Assembly (NCBI GenBank): GCA_944321125.1
Contig: CALUKD010000001.1
Coordinates: forward strand, 124,001 to 188,000
Reading direction: 5' to 3'
Origin: Candidatus Butyricimonas faecavium
GTDB lineage: Bacteria > Bacteroidota > Bacteroidia > Bacteroidales > Marinifilaceae
DNA length: 64,000 nt
This document shows, piece by piece, positions 55,513-64,000 of this stretch. Position 1 is the stretch's first letter, and each line of letters starts with the position of its first letter. The notes under the pieces are model-generated. The model searched no databases and was not told the origin of the DNA. It saw nothing but the letters and a program-made list of their open reading frames with translations. The position numbers and the translations under genes were made by a program.

Positions 55513-56172
55513 TTACAACGTCCCAAACGGATAATCGTAGTGTAAAGAATGTACCACTCCATTATCCGATTCCAAATTAGAAGATGCCACTTTGATCTCC
55601 TGCCCAATCTCCGAAACCAATTTCAGAGACACAGCACCTTGTCCGGCAATACCTTGATACATCCCCCGGAATGAAAAAATCCAAAATGAATTTCCTTCAA
55701 CACCTGTTAAAGTCATTCCCCCTTCTCTATCCCCGGATTCCGCAAGGGTCCCTTCAGAAATGTCATCCCGCATATAAACACCCTTTACAACGTGTTCCAT
55801 TACTAACCGACGGCAATCCTCAACCGGAATTTCATCCACCCGATTGTAAGCTTTCTTAATCACAACCATCTGCTGTAATTCCGAATCCCAACGCTGTTCA
55901 CTTTTATACATCCACAAACGAATAGTATGATTGGTCGGCCCGAAAAAGGTTATTTCTTCATATCCGGCACGCTCTCCGGTAAATACATCCTTTAACCCGG
56001 CTCGATCGATCATTAAAACCAAACTGTCCCAATCGTAATGATTTGCCTGAAAATACTCGTACATACTTCCATCAAACTTCCCGTTTGCCAAACCGGTATT
56101 GATGATTCCGTAATTTGTTTCGCAGCTACCAAGCGTAAACAACACTATTATAATTATAACGTACTTTATCAT
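55513..56172 (-). CDS. Fasciclin-like lipoprotein
   Basis: 219 residues with lipobox GSC (Cys near residue 17). FAS1-like features are the early SMYEYFQANHYDWDSLVLMI helix, a THH-like FFGPTNHTIRLWM strand and the closing NGVVHSLHYDYPFG, which is the typical final strand. FAS1 domains mediate adhesion or ligand binding. In Bacteroidetes SusCD loci such proteins sit after SusD and may form part of the surface complex. It follows susD by 19 bases. Confidence 0.78.
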   Translation of the reverse strand: MIKYVIIIIVLFTLGSCETNYGIINTGLANGKFDGSMYEYFQANHYDWDSLVLMIDRAGLKDVFTGERAGYEEITFFGPTNHTIRLWMYKSEQRWDSELQQMVVIKKAYNRVDEIPVEDCRRLVMEHVVKGVYMRDDISEGTLAESGDREGGMTLTGVEGNSFWIFSFRGMYQGIAGQGAVSLKLVSEIGQEIKVASSNLESDNGVVHSLHYDYPFGTL

Positions 56173-56191
56173 GATATCTCATTTAATCTGT

Positions 56192-57766
56192 TTAATATTT
56201 TACATACCTCAACCAATAAGCAGTCTGACGCATCAAACCATTCATCAGAAATGCAGACTTCGGAACGGGTTGGAAAAGGATTCCATCCTTCAGGTCCTGA
56301 TCTGTCGCATATTTAATCGAATTCTCTTCCAATCCGGCATTCGTTGACAACGAAAGACCAAAATATTTTTGAATGTAAACTTTACCATTCCGCACCACAT
56401 CTGCAAAACGGTGATGCTCGTAAAGTAATTCCCTCTCCCGTTCTTCAAAAATAGCTAACTTCAAATCACTTTCTCCGGCTGCTGGATAAAGTGTAGCATT
56501 AGCCCGACGACGCACCTCGTTCAAATCATCTTTTGCCTCAGCAACTCCTAATTTTGCTCGACATTCCGCCCGTAACAAATAAACATCGGCTACCCTCCAT
56601 TGCACTTGATTAGCCCTCAAACCGGTCATTCTAGTTGCAGCTGAACCGGTACTGCTTATAAAATAAATTCCCTCACGCCACTTTTTCAAGTAAATATAAG
56701 GATAGGTTTGCAGGTCATTCAATATCTCGTCATTCGTGTAGAAATAAGCATCAACCCGTTTATCCTTTGTCTCGTACATTTGCTGAACAGTAGACCATTT
56801 CAACCGGAAAGCCTTCGTTTTTTGAGTAGCCAGAGTAGCATTTACATCTACCGGATAACCGGTAAGAAAAGCCCCTAAAACACGCACCGTCTGTGCATAT
56901 GTTTCACTAGGATTTAACTCTAGCTCGAATATACTTTCCTTATTGTATTCCCCCATTTTTGACATGGCCACACATAAAGTTTCCGGATCGGGTTGCATCT
57001 CATAAAAACCCACCTTTTTGTCAAGAATTAACGTACAATAATCTATCGATTTTTGATAATCAGTAGACGCATCCCCTTCCAAACCGTACAATTCAATCAC
57101 ACTACCCCGCCAAGCATAAAGATGAGCCAGTAATGCAGCAGCAGCACCCTTGCAAGCATACTGTTTGCTGGTAATTGCGGCTCCGGAAAGATCTTTCAAA
57201 TTCTCAAACAGGGGTAACAAATTATAAGCCTTCATCGCATTCACAATAGCCGTATCTATCACCTCCAGCATCGGCTTTCTCCCATATTTTTCCAAACTAG
57301 TACTATTTCTCGTTATCACGGCATCCCCGAAAGTACGAGCAAGTTCAAAATAAGCCAACCCTTTCGTGAAAGAAGCCTGCCCCATCCAAAAATTCAATCG
57401 GTCTTTCGGCATATCAGCCCGATAAGCATTCTCCAAAATCGTATTAGCCAAAAAAACAATGTCGTATGAACTTTTCCAACCCGACTCACCCCAACCATTG
57501 GCTAAATCAGAAGCACGCCCTAATCGGGGTGCGTTATAAGTGTCCGTCCATTCATCCGCTAAAATCCCTAACCATTTCAAATAATCTCCCTCACATCCGA
57601 CATAAGCACATTCTGCAGCAAACATTTGAAAAGCAGCCCCTTCCACATCTTTTTCTGTCTCAAAATAATTCGTATAAGTAACCTGGTTTTCCGGTAGTAC
57701 ATCAATCCAGCTATCGCAAGATGAAAATAAAAACAAAATGGACAATATTTGTAATAACCTATTCAT
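56192..57766 (-). CDS. SusD/RagB-family outer-membrane lipoprotein
   Basis: 524 residues with lipobox FSSC (Cys near residue 17) followed by DSWIDVLPENQ, a classic SusD N-terminus. The helical body and the segment LYEHHRFADVVRNGKVYIQKYF toward the C-terminus fit RagB/SusD. It partners the SusC protein whose gene ends two bases upstream. The ligand is not apparent; no glycoside hydrolase or peptidase is encoded beside it in this window. Confidence 0.93.
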   Translation of the reverse strand: MNRLLQILSILFLFSSCDSWIDVLPENQVTYTNYFETEKDVEGAAFQMFAAECAYVGCEGDYLKWLGILADEWTDTYNAPRLGRASDLANGWGESGWKSSYDIVFLANTILENAYRADMPKDRLNFWMGQASFTKGLAYFELARTFGDAVITRNSTSLEKYGRKPMLEVIDTAIVNAMKAYNLLPLFENLKDLSGAAITSKQYACKGAAAALLAHLYAWRGSVIELYGLEGDASTDYQKSIDYCTLILDKKVGFYEMQPDPETLCVAMSKMGEYNKESIFELELNPSETYAQTVRVLGAFLTGYPVDVNATLATQKTKAFRLKWSTVQQMYETKDKRVDAYFYTNDEILNDLQTYPYIYLKKWREGIYFISSTGSAATRMTGLRANQVQWRVADVYLLRAECRAKLGVAEAKDDLNEVRRRANATLYPAAGESDLKLAIFEERERELLYEHHRFADVVRNGKVYIQKYFGLSLSTNAGLEENSIKYATDQDLKDGILFQPVPKSAFLMNGLMRQTAYWLRYVKY

Positions 57767-57768
57767 AC

Positions 57769-60700
57769 TTAAAATTTTAATGTTAATCCTAATGTCAACT
57801 TACGGGCCAAGGGGTAATTATTAAAGTTATCAATCCCACTTGTCGGATCTACGGATTCTGGGTCTACCCCCGAATAATTTGTTATCAAAAAAAGATTTTC
57901 CCCTGTAAAGAAAACACGTCCGGACTCCAAACCGATCTTTTTCATGATATTTTGGGGTACATTATACCCTAATGTCAATTGCTTCAAACGCACAAATCCT
58001 ACAGTCTCAATATCTTTATCCGTATAACCATCAAATTGCCCCGTATAACCGGAATAAGCTGCTTCAATTCTTGGATAATCCGTTTGATCCCCCGATTGTT
58101 GCCAAAAAGTCAACTCTCGATAATCCCGAAAAACCGGTCCAAATTGATGATCTGAAGCCAACCCTCCTTTCTTTAATCCATTGATCATCTTACGCCCGAA
58201 AGTGAAAGTAAATAATACATTTAAATCAAAATTCTTCCATGTGATTTCGTTGGCAAAACCACCACTCGCCAAAGGAAGAGTACTTGCGGCATAATACCTA
58301 TCATTATCCGCATCGATCCGCCCGTCTCCATTCAAGTCCGCTAACTGATACATACCTTCCCGATAAGGAGTTGAATAATGGTTGGCATACAAGTTATTCT
58401 CATACATATTCTGATCAAAATAGGAAGGAACATCTTCTGCATTTTGAATCATCCCCAAATTCTTATAGACATAAAAACCAAACAATGAACGTCCGATCAC
58501 ATAAGGATTACTATCCCCCGGAACATCCAACCCGGAGTACGATTTCTCAAAACGGTTCCAATTACGACTAATATTGAATCGGGCCCTCCAACTCACTGCC
58601 GTTTCTCGAAGAATATCCGCAACCATTTCCAGTTCCAACCCCTCATTGGATACCTCCAAAGCATTCTGCCAAGCCGAACTGAAATAATAAACACTTCCCG
58701 GTAACGGAGCATTCCACAAAACCGATTTCGAATATTTATAATAATAATCCAATTTAAACTTCAAACGGTAGTCAAACAAATCCACATCCAAACCTATATC
58801 ATACTGATCCGACTCTTCCCAAGTCAATGATTTGTTGAAAATAGTAGCGGGATCCATTCCAACCCCTCCTAAAAACTTATCACCGATCACGTAAGTTCCG
58901 TGCGCCAGATAGGGCTCTGCAAATTCCTGCCCTGAAGTTCCCCAAGAAGCGCGAATCTTACCGTAACTCAACCACCACAAACGATCCATAAACTTTTCTT
59001 CTGAAAAAGCCCATCCCACGGCAACAGATGGGAACGTAGCCCAACGCACATCTTCCCCGAACACCGAAGAACCATCCCGACGTAAAGTTACTTCTGTCAA
59101 ATATTTTTGCCGGAAATTATAGGCGATACGCCCGAATCCGCTAACCTGTATTTTCTCTTCAAAATTCGAATTGTACTTTTGTAAAGAAACTATCCCTCCC
59201 GCCTTCGTGTACGTGGTATTAAAACCGGATAACACATAATGTATTTTGTCGCTTGGAGAACCTTCCCCGGAACCATACATTGAATTTTTACTTGTCCGGA
59301 TATAAGAAAACCCAAATAGCAGGTCAAAATTATGTTGCTCTTTGATATTAAATTTATAACTCAACAACTCCTCATTTTGAAGAATCATATTCCCTTCCAT
59401 CTGCCCGATAGATTTACTTAAATTATTCTGTTGGTCCAAATAACTCGGACTGAACGTATTTGCCCGTGCTTCCGTATAATTAGCCGATATACTTGCCGTA
59501 AGTCTCAAGCCCCGTATAAATTCATATCCCAAGTTCAAACTACTACGAATATTATAGGAGTAAGCCTTATCTACTTTTGAATTCAACAATTGTAACAAGC
59601 GATCTTTCACCTCTCCCTCCGCTGGTAAAAGAGAAGACGTTTGTTTCGGGTCAGCCGTCAAACGTTCAATGGCTTTTCCATCTCCGAACCCCGAACTTCC
59701 AGACCCACGGCTACGATCCGAATACGACAAATACAAACGGGCATCCAAACTCAAGTTTTTTCTCGGTTTCATATTTATATTCGTGATCAAATTAGCCCGT
59801 TTGAATTCACTCCCGTACATAATTCCTTTTTCCTGGTACCAACCACCACCAACCAAATAAGTCACTCGCTCATTTCCTCCGGAAGATTGCAAGTTGGCAT
59901 TAATAATTTTTCCATGCCTGAAAACCTGTTTCCACCAATTCGTGGCATTATTATAGAAAGGATTTAAACTATCCTGTAATTGAGGATGATATCCATACCC
60001 ATCACTTTGCAACGAATATCCGTTACCCCAGAAATAATCATACGTTCCAGCCCGATGGGCATAAGCCTCATAATAAGACGTTGGTAACTGCCAATCATCC
60101 CCTGTCATCGGATTCCCGTAATTCCCGGCTATCCTCTCATTTCTGGCCGTGGCTATCCACCACCTGCGTTCCCCGTTTCCGATTATCTGTTCTGGTGTTT
60201 TAGGTAAAACTGAATAGGAATAAGACACGTTTGCTTGAAAATCACCCCGTCCCACCTTACCTTTTTTCGTGGTAATCAGAATTACTCCATTGGATGCCCT
60301 CGACCCGTAAATGGCAGCAGAAGCAGCATCTTTCAATACTTCAACCGACTCTATCGTCGAGGGGTCAATCTCCGCTAAAGTATTCGTTCCTGTCACCGGA
60401 GAAGTAAACGAATGAATAGGTACACCATCTACCACGTACAACGGTTCCCCGCTCGTCGTTCCATTCATCAATGAATTATATCCACGAACAACAACACGTG
60501 TACCACCGCCACCGGGGGCTCCTGAAATATTGCTCACCTCGACCCCCGCCATATGTCCTTGTAATAAATTTGCTAAACTAGCAGAAGGCACTTCTTCCAA
60601 ATCTTTCGCCTTTACGGAAGAAACCGAACCAATTAACTCCCTTTTATTACGTTCTCCATAAGCGATAACCGTCACCTCATCCAAATCGGAAGTTTCCTCC

Positions 60701-61302
60701 TTCAGTTTTACGACAATCTCATCTCCTGCTTTGAATGATCTTTTTTCTTGTTTAAAACCCACAAATGAAAATATCAACTGGCCTTTTTCTACAGGCAGAA
60801 TCAATTCGAACATGCCCCTTTCATCCGTCGCACACCCTACCGTAGTGCTATCCAAGCGGACTGTCACTCCTGGCAAGGGCTGTTTCTTTTCGTCAATAAC
60901 CTTCCCTTTTATGACATATTTTTTAACCTCCTTTTTCTCGTCATCTTTCGTGATCATCGGTTTCACGATAATCACGTTTCCCTCGAACAAAAAATCCAAG
61001 CCCGTGAAAACCCGGTTCAACAAACCATCCACGGCTTCATCCTTGGCCGAGACAGATATATTATTGAACGAGATCAAATCCGCATCATTATACACGAAGA
61101 ACAAATTCGTCTCCTTCTGAATTTGTTTAAACAATTCCATCGCACCGACATTCTTCATATCCAACGTAACCCGCTGTTCTTGCGAGAAACCATTGGCAGA
61201 AATCGTCATGCCGGTCATCGTCATCAAAATAAATAATAACCTCATGATTTTCAATAAATTCTTTTTACCATAGAAATAGTAAAAACTTTGTTTTTTTTTC
61301 AT
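57769..61302 (-). CDS. SusC/RagA TonB-dependent outer-membrane transporter with STN domain
   Basis: 1177 residues. Signal peptide ending ANGFSQ (about residue 40); STN domain (about 45-120, AMELFKQIQKETNLFFVY); carboxypeptidase-regulatory-like domain (about 128-210, PLPGVTVRLDS); a VIAYGERNKREL linker; plug (about 222-345, VLKDAASAAIYGSRASNGVI); barrel ending with LTLKF. The plug carries a glycine-rich loop GAPGGGGTRV. Signals through the FecR protein encoded upstream and imports the SusD-bound ligand with TonB. Confidence 0.95.
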   Translation of the reverse strand: MKKKQSFYYFYGKKNLLKIMRLLFILMTMTGMTISANGFSQEQRVTLDMKNVGAMELFKQIQKETNLFFVYNDADLISFNNISVSAKDEAVDGLLNRVFTGLDFLFEGNVIIVKPMITKDDEKKEVKKYVIKGKVIDEKKQPLPGVTVRLDSTTVGCATDERGMFELILPVEKGQLIFSFVGFKQEKRSFKAGDEIVVKLKEETSDLDEVTVIAYGERNKRELIGSVSSVKAKDLEEVPSASLANLLQGHMAGVEVSNISGAPGGGGTRVVVRGYNSLMNGTTSGEPLYVVDGVPIHSFTSPVTGTNTLAEIDPSTIESVEVLKDAASAAIYGSRASNGVILITTKKGKVGRGDFQANVSYSYSVLPKTPEQIIGNGERRWWIATARNERIAGNYGNPMTGDDWQLPTSYYEAYAHRAGTYDYFWGNGYSLQSDGYGYHPQLQDSLNPFYNNATNWWKQVFRHGKIINANLQSSGGNERVTYLVGGGWYQEKGIMYGSEFKRANLITNINMKPRKNLSLDARLYLSYSDRSRGSGSSGFGDGKAIERLTADPKQTSSLLPAEGEVKDRLLQLLNSKVDKAYSYNIRSSLNLGYEFIRGLRLTASISANYTEARANTFSPSYLDQQNNLSKSIGQMEGNMILQNEELLSYKFNIKEQHNFDLLFGFSYIRTSKNSMYGSGEGSPSDKIHYVLSGFNTTYTKAGGIVSLQKYNSNFEEKIQVSGFGRIAYNFRQKYLTEVTLRRDGSSVFGEDVRWATFPSVAVGWAFSEEKFMDRLWWLSYGKIRASWGTSGQEFAEPYLAHGTYVIGDKFLGGVGMDPATIFNKSLTWEESDQYDIGLDVDLFDYRLKFKLDYYYKYSKSVLWNAPLPGSVYYFSSAWQNALEVSNEGLELEMVADILRETAVSWRARFNISRNWNRFEKSYSGLDVPGDSNPYVIGRSLFGFYVYKNLGMIQNAEDVPSYFDQNMYENNLYANHYSTPYREGMYQLADLNGDGRIDADNDRYYAASTLPLASGGFANEITWKNFDLNVLFTFTFGRKMINGLKKGGLASDHQFGPVFRDYRELTFWQQSGDQTDYPRIEAAYSGYTGQFDGYTDKDIETVGFVRLKQLTLGYNVPQNIMKKIGLESGRVFFTGENLFLITNYSGVDPESVDPTSGIDNFNNYPLARKLTLGLTLKF

Positions 61303-61332
61303 ACATTTGATTTTTGAATTAAAAAACTACTT

Positions 61333-61400
61333 GGGTAAACATTGTCGCATTTGTTTACCCGAATGACGTCAAACTCCGGATAAGTAGCCGCTTGTCCGGA
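61333..61400 (-). promoter_or_regulatory. Two-hairpin segment between fecR and susC, second locus
   Basis: In the minus direction the first hairpin pairs 61391-61400 with 61375-61384 (TCCGGACAAG type, one G-T), the second pairs 61352-61360 with 61333-61341 (perfect GGGTAAACA stem) and is followed by AAGTAGTTTTTT. The second looks like a weak terminator. The arrangement parallels the gap of the first locus. Confidence 0.6.
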
Positions 61401-61403
61401 ATT

Positions 61404-62555
61404 TTATTTTCGCACGATTATCACTCTACCTTTTATCTCAAACTGAACATGGGACGTCTTCTCGATCAGAGATAACAACCTATCAATTTCCTCGTAACGG
61501 GGCAAATACCCGCTAAACCGTTCGTTTCTTACCTCATTATTCATAAAGAACACTTGAATATCATACCACAACGATAATTCATCCAGTATCTCGCCTATAC
61601 TTTTGTTCTCGAAATAATAATTTCCACGCTGCCACGCCACATAAGACAATACATCCACATCCCGAACCGTAACCCGTCCCGTGAGCTTGTTAAACACCAC
61701 TTGCTGATTGGGTTTCAGCATCACTTCCTCCAATCCTTTCGGCCTCACGGACACGGAACCTTCCACCAACGTCGTTTGAATCTGGTCATCCCGACGAGTG
61801 TTCACGTTAAACTGCGTCCCATACACCTTCACCTCCATCCCGTTCGCCTCCACAATAAATGGCCTGTCAGCATCCTCCGTCACCTCGAAATAAGCCTCTC
61901 CTTCCAACCGTACCCGTCGTTCCTGCCCCACGAATTTCACCGGGTAACGAATCTCTGTCGCCGCATTCACCCACACCTTTGTCCCGTCGGCCATCATGAT
62001 CGTGTACTCGCCTCCCTTAGGAGTGATCAACCGATTTTGTAAATTTTTCCCCCTATTATCCAAAGAATCCACGTAAACCAATGCTTGATCATTCGTGTGA
62101 ATCGTCACCCCATCGCTCTCTTTCAGCGTCATCCTAGAAGTATCAAGAGCCAAGACCTTTCCATCATTCAACACCAACGTCGCTTTTCTCACGCCATGCT
62201 CGATCGGGCCGATACCGTAATCCACGACTTCCTCCACGGGTTGCCTCGTCCAAAGCAACATTCCCGCAATAATCGGTAACGCCAGCATCGCCGCGTAACT
62301 CACCACTTTCAGACACACCCATCGTCTCCGTCTCCGGTAAGCTTCGTCAATTCTTGAATCGAATTCCTGCTTAAATTGTTTCTTCACTTCCACGCTTAAC
62401 TGGAAATTCTCCCGCCTTGCCACGAAACGTTTCATCTCCTCGTAGAGCTGCCGATGTCTTTCCGATTCACCCAACCAAGCCTCCAAAACCCGCCTATCTT
62501 CCTCGTTCAATGAAGAAGTAAAACTCCGTTTTATCAACCTCCAATCCATTTTCAT
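61404..62555 (-). CDS. FecR-family anti-sigma / transmembrane signal transducer
   Basis: 383 residues: cytoplasmic helical N-terminus (about 1-75), one membrane helix (about 85-103), FecR domain (about 175-270, TPKGGEYTIMMADGTKVWVN, AYFEVTEDADRPF) and C-terminal DUF4974 (about 312-383, FENKSIGEILDELSLWYD). Same architecture as the first locus FecR, with much sequence in common. It should sense the receptor's STN domain and control the sigma factor encoded upstream, from which it is separated by an unusually long 371 bases. Confidence 0.93.
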   Translation of the reverse strand: MKMDWRLIKRSFTSSLNEEDRRVLEAWLGESERHRQLYEEMKRFVARRENFQLSVEVKKQFKQEFDSRIDEAYRRRRRWVCLKVVSYAAMLALPIIAGMLLWTRQPVEEVVDYGIGPIEHGVRKATLVLNDGKVLALDTSRMTLKESDGVTIHTNDQALVYVDSLDNRGKNLQNRLITPKGGEYTIMMADGTKVWVNAATEIRYPVKFVGQERRVRLEGEAYFEVTEDADRPFIVEANGMEVKVYGTQFNVNTRRDDQIQTTLVEGSVSVRPKGLEEVMLKPNQQVVFNKLTGRVTVRDVDVLSYVAWQRGNYYFENKSIGEILDELSLWYDIQVFFMNNEVRNERFSGYLPRYEEIDRLLSLIEKTSHVQFEIKGRVIIVRK

Positions 62556-62926
62556 AGTATTTTTCTAAAAATTTCGTCCCTATAACACGAAACTTTGAAA
62601 AATGTTTACAAAAAAATAAAAAAATAGTTCGGTCTCCATTCCTCCCCGTATCCACCTCTATTGCATACCTATTTTGTGATTAATTATTGAATAATGCCAG
62701 ATTATTACCGTTATAAACCTTATAGATACCTTATATAAACCTTATATGAACCTTATATATAATAAGGTTCATAAAGTATTTATATAATCTAACTAATAGA
62801 TTCACTAAAGTAATAATCCGTTAGTAATCAACTACTGATCATCAATTTATTATAAACATCAAGAGCAAGAGGGCATATCCTAAGACACACCCTCTCCACA
62901 CGTGAATTCATTCACCCGGAATCAAT
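62556..62926. other. Long gap between sigma gene and fecR of the second locus
   Basis: 371 bases; the comparable gap in the first locus is 57 bases. It contains the 11-bp repeat array at 62713-62772, A/T-rich flanks and no gene I can support. Confidence 0.6.
62713..62772. repeat. 11-bp repeat array: four direct units and one inverted unit
   Basis: Direct units ATAAACCTTAT (62713-62723), AGATACCTTAT (62724-62734), ATAAACCTTAT (62735-62745) and ATGAACCTTAT (62746-62756), then five bases and the inverted unit ATAAGGTTCAT (62762-62772), an exact complement of the fourth. The last two form an 11-bp hairpin. The layout mirrors the array at 33959-34031. Confidence 0.88.
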
Positions 62927-63502
62927 CTACATATATTCAAGACTAGCCGCTAACACGAAAAGCACCAGCGTAAAATCATAATCCGAGAAATAACGTTTCA
63001 ATTTCTCCATCCCGCGATGCAACTGTACCTTCACCGTATTCTCATTCATCCCCAACTGTTCGGAAATCTCGCTATACTTGTATCCATGCACGAAACGCAA
63101 AAGGCACACTTCCCGGCATTTTTCCGGTAACTCATCCAGCACCTCTCGGATTTTCTCCAAAATCTCCTCCCGATCGATCATGTCCACATTGTCCGAATAG
63201 ACTGCCGCCTCAGCGTACAACGCCATGTTACGATCCTCGACTTTCGCATCCCGCAGGTAATTGTAGCAACGATTACGCACGCTCGTGTAAAGATAGGCTT
63301 TAAGAGCCCCTTGATAATTTTTCAGAACCGATTTTTCATAGATCGCAATAAAAACCTCCTGCACAATATCATTGGCCACGTCTTCCCGGAAAACCATGTT
63401 CAAAGCAAACGTGAACAACTTATCGAAATACCCTTCAAACAAATCTGAATAGGCTTTTCGATCATTCTGTCGCAATCTATCTATTAATACTGATTCATCC
63501 AA
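62927..63502 (-). CDS. ECF RNA polymerase sigma factor
   Basis: 191 residues: region 2 (about 20-90, DVANDIVQEVFIAIYE) and region 4 (about 120-175, YKYSEISEQLGMNENTVKVQLHRGMEKL). Same subgroup as the first locus sigma. First gene of the second SusCD locus, with a consensus promoter, but separated from its fecR partner by a repeat-bearing gap. Ends with a hydrophobic tail (FTLVLFVLAASLEYM), slightly longer than usual. Confidence 0.94.
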   Translation of the reverse strand: MDESVLIDRLRQNDRKAYSDLFEGYFDKLFTFALNMVFREDVANDIVQEVFIAIYEKSVLKNYQGALKAYLYTSVRNRCYNYLRDAKVEDRNMALYAEAAVYSDNVDMIDREEILEKIREVLDELPEKCREVCLLRFVHGYKYSEISEQLGMNENTVKVQLHRGMEKLKRYFSDYDFTLVLFVLAASLEYM

Positions 63503-63531
63503 TTTTGCACTTATTTTGATTCATAGCGAGA

Positions 63532-63562
63532 CAAAAATATTTTTTATTTTCCACTTATAAAA
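63532..63562 (-). promoter_or_regulatory. Promoter of the second-locus sigma gene
   Basis: On the minus strand TATTTTTG (63532-63539) with TTTT 19 bases further upstream (63559-63562), a TTTG-like -33. The start would fall about 25 bases before the ATG. Confidence 0.55.
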
Positions 63563-63583
63563 AGTATTCCTCGTAATTTATGT

Positions 63584-64000
63584 TCAAATTAACATACTTA
63601 ATAGTTGAATACAGATTATTAGAAAAACCATCGCTATCGGATAAACCGTTGCATAGGCCACGCTCGGGATGTTACTGTCAGTCATGGAATCAGCAGCAGC
63701 CAACCCCGGAGTACTTGTCATTCCTCCCGTGATCGTTCCCATCAGATCCAAAATATTGATCCGGAAACCGTAGTACCCCACTAACAAAGCCACGATCATC
63801 GGCAACAAGGTAATAGCAAAACCCACCCCAAACAGGGTTAACCCACTATCCATGAAGGTTTGTACCAGATTCACACCTGCCGAGGTACCAACTTCTGCCA
63901 AGAATAGCAACAATCCCAATTGACGTAGCAGTTGGTTAGCCGGACCGGACATGGACCACACGATAGGCCCAGTCTTGCCAAGATAACCCAAAATCAGAGC
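63584..64000 (-). CDS. YidE/AspT-type transporter, C-terminal part (runs off the window)
   Basis: At least 138 residues of the C-terminal end of an aspartate:alanine exchanger-like (YidE/YbjL duplication) permease: LLLFLAEVGTSAG, LLVGYYGFRINILDLMGTI and the signature GGMTSTPGLAAADSMT are visible, along with four hydrophobic helices. The reading frame stays open to the window edge, so the N-terminal half and the RCK-type domains expected in this family lie outside. Substrate unknown. It ends 81 bases upstream of the sigma gene. Confidence 0.85.
   Translation of the reverse strand, partial: ALILGYLGKTGPIVWSMSGPANQLLRQLGLLLFLAEVGTSAGVNLVQTFMDSGLTLFGVGFAITLLPMIVALLVGYYGFRINILDLMGTITGGMTSTPGLAAADSMTDSNIPSVAYATVYPIAMVFLIICIQLLSMLI

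Overview
The window reads as chromosome of an anaerobic member of the Bacteroidales. The evidence is promoter boxes of the TAnnTTTG type instead of -35/-10 pairs, SusC/SusD pairs driven by ECF sigma and FecR anti-sigma genes, the RprX/RprY two-component pair, a malic enzyme fused to a phosphotransacetylase-like domain, and BtuG-like surface proteins at a B12 uptake locus. The many TlpA-type thioredoxin proteins behind SusCD genes, one with a Peptidase_Mx1-like lipoprotein, suggest Odoribacteraceae (Butyricimonas- or Odoribacter-like). That family assignment is inference; no rRNA is present to confirm it.

Layout. 1-17 kb is mostly housekeeping: two rhomboid proteases, an endonuclease/exonuclease/phosphatase-fold membrane protein, tRNA-Ala(GGC), a UPF0104 flippase-like protein, mutL, a TlpA-like lipoprotein without its CxxC, maeB, rpiB, rprY/rprX, ruvB, tadA and pgk. 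From 17.3 to 31.4 kb one minus-strand locus runs ECF sigma, FecR, SusC, SusD, a peptidase-like lipoprotein with a damaged zinc motif, then a chain of thioredoxin-fold proteins. In that chain three genes are intact, one is a clear pseudogene and one is a relic I recovered in a 655-base gap. 31.5-34.8 kb holds a MarC protein, a GIN-domain protein and a divergent pair of DUF6266-like genes separated by 11-bp repeats. 34.9-43.0 kb is a complete B12 uptake island: two divergent cobalamin riboswitches, one controlling two BtuG-like lipoproteins and a BtuB-like receptor, the other a BtuFCD-type ABC transporter. 43.0-46.0 kb has a Trk/Ktr potassium system and a small DUF486 membrane protein. 46.4-48.2 kb is an AAA ATPase plus DUF4435 (TOPRIM-like) pair resembling the PARIS defence architecture. 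48.2-52.0 kb is an ECF sigma, a membrane sensor with carboxypeptidase-like and TonB-C domains, and a divergent von Willebrand A protein that shares the SusC-like segment. 52.1-53.6 kb has two DUF3298-type lipoproteins. 53.7-63.5 kb is a second sigma/FecR/SusC/SusD locus ending in fasciclin-like, hypothetical and thioredoxin proteins. The window ends inside a YidE/AspT-type transporter.

How the parts work together. The two SusCD loci share one plan: a sigma factor with a consensus promoter, an anti-sigma factor that reads the receptor's STN domain, a gap with two hairpins, the receptor and its lipoprotein, and periplasmic redox partners. The cargo is not evident from sequence. Most noteworthy are a family of 11-bp repeat units of the TAAGGTTyATA / TAGCGTTTTAA kind at three intergenic sites (two of them arrays of identical layout), the sigma/sensor/vWA triad, the AAA-DUF4435 pair, and the decay series of TlpA paralogues.
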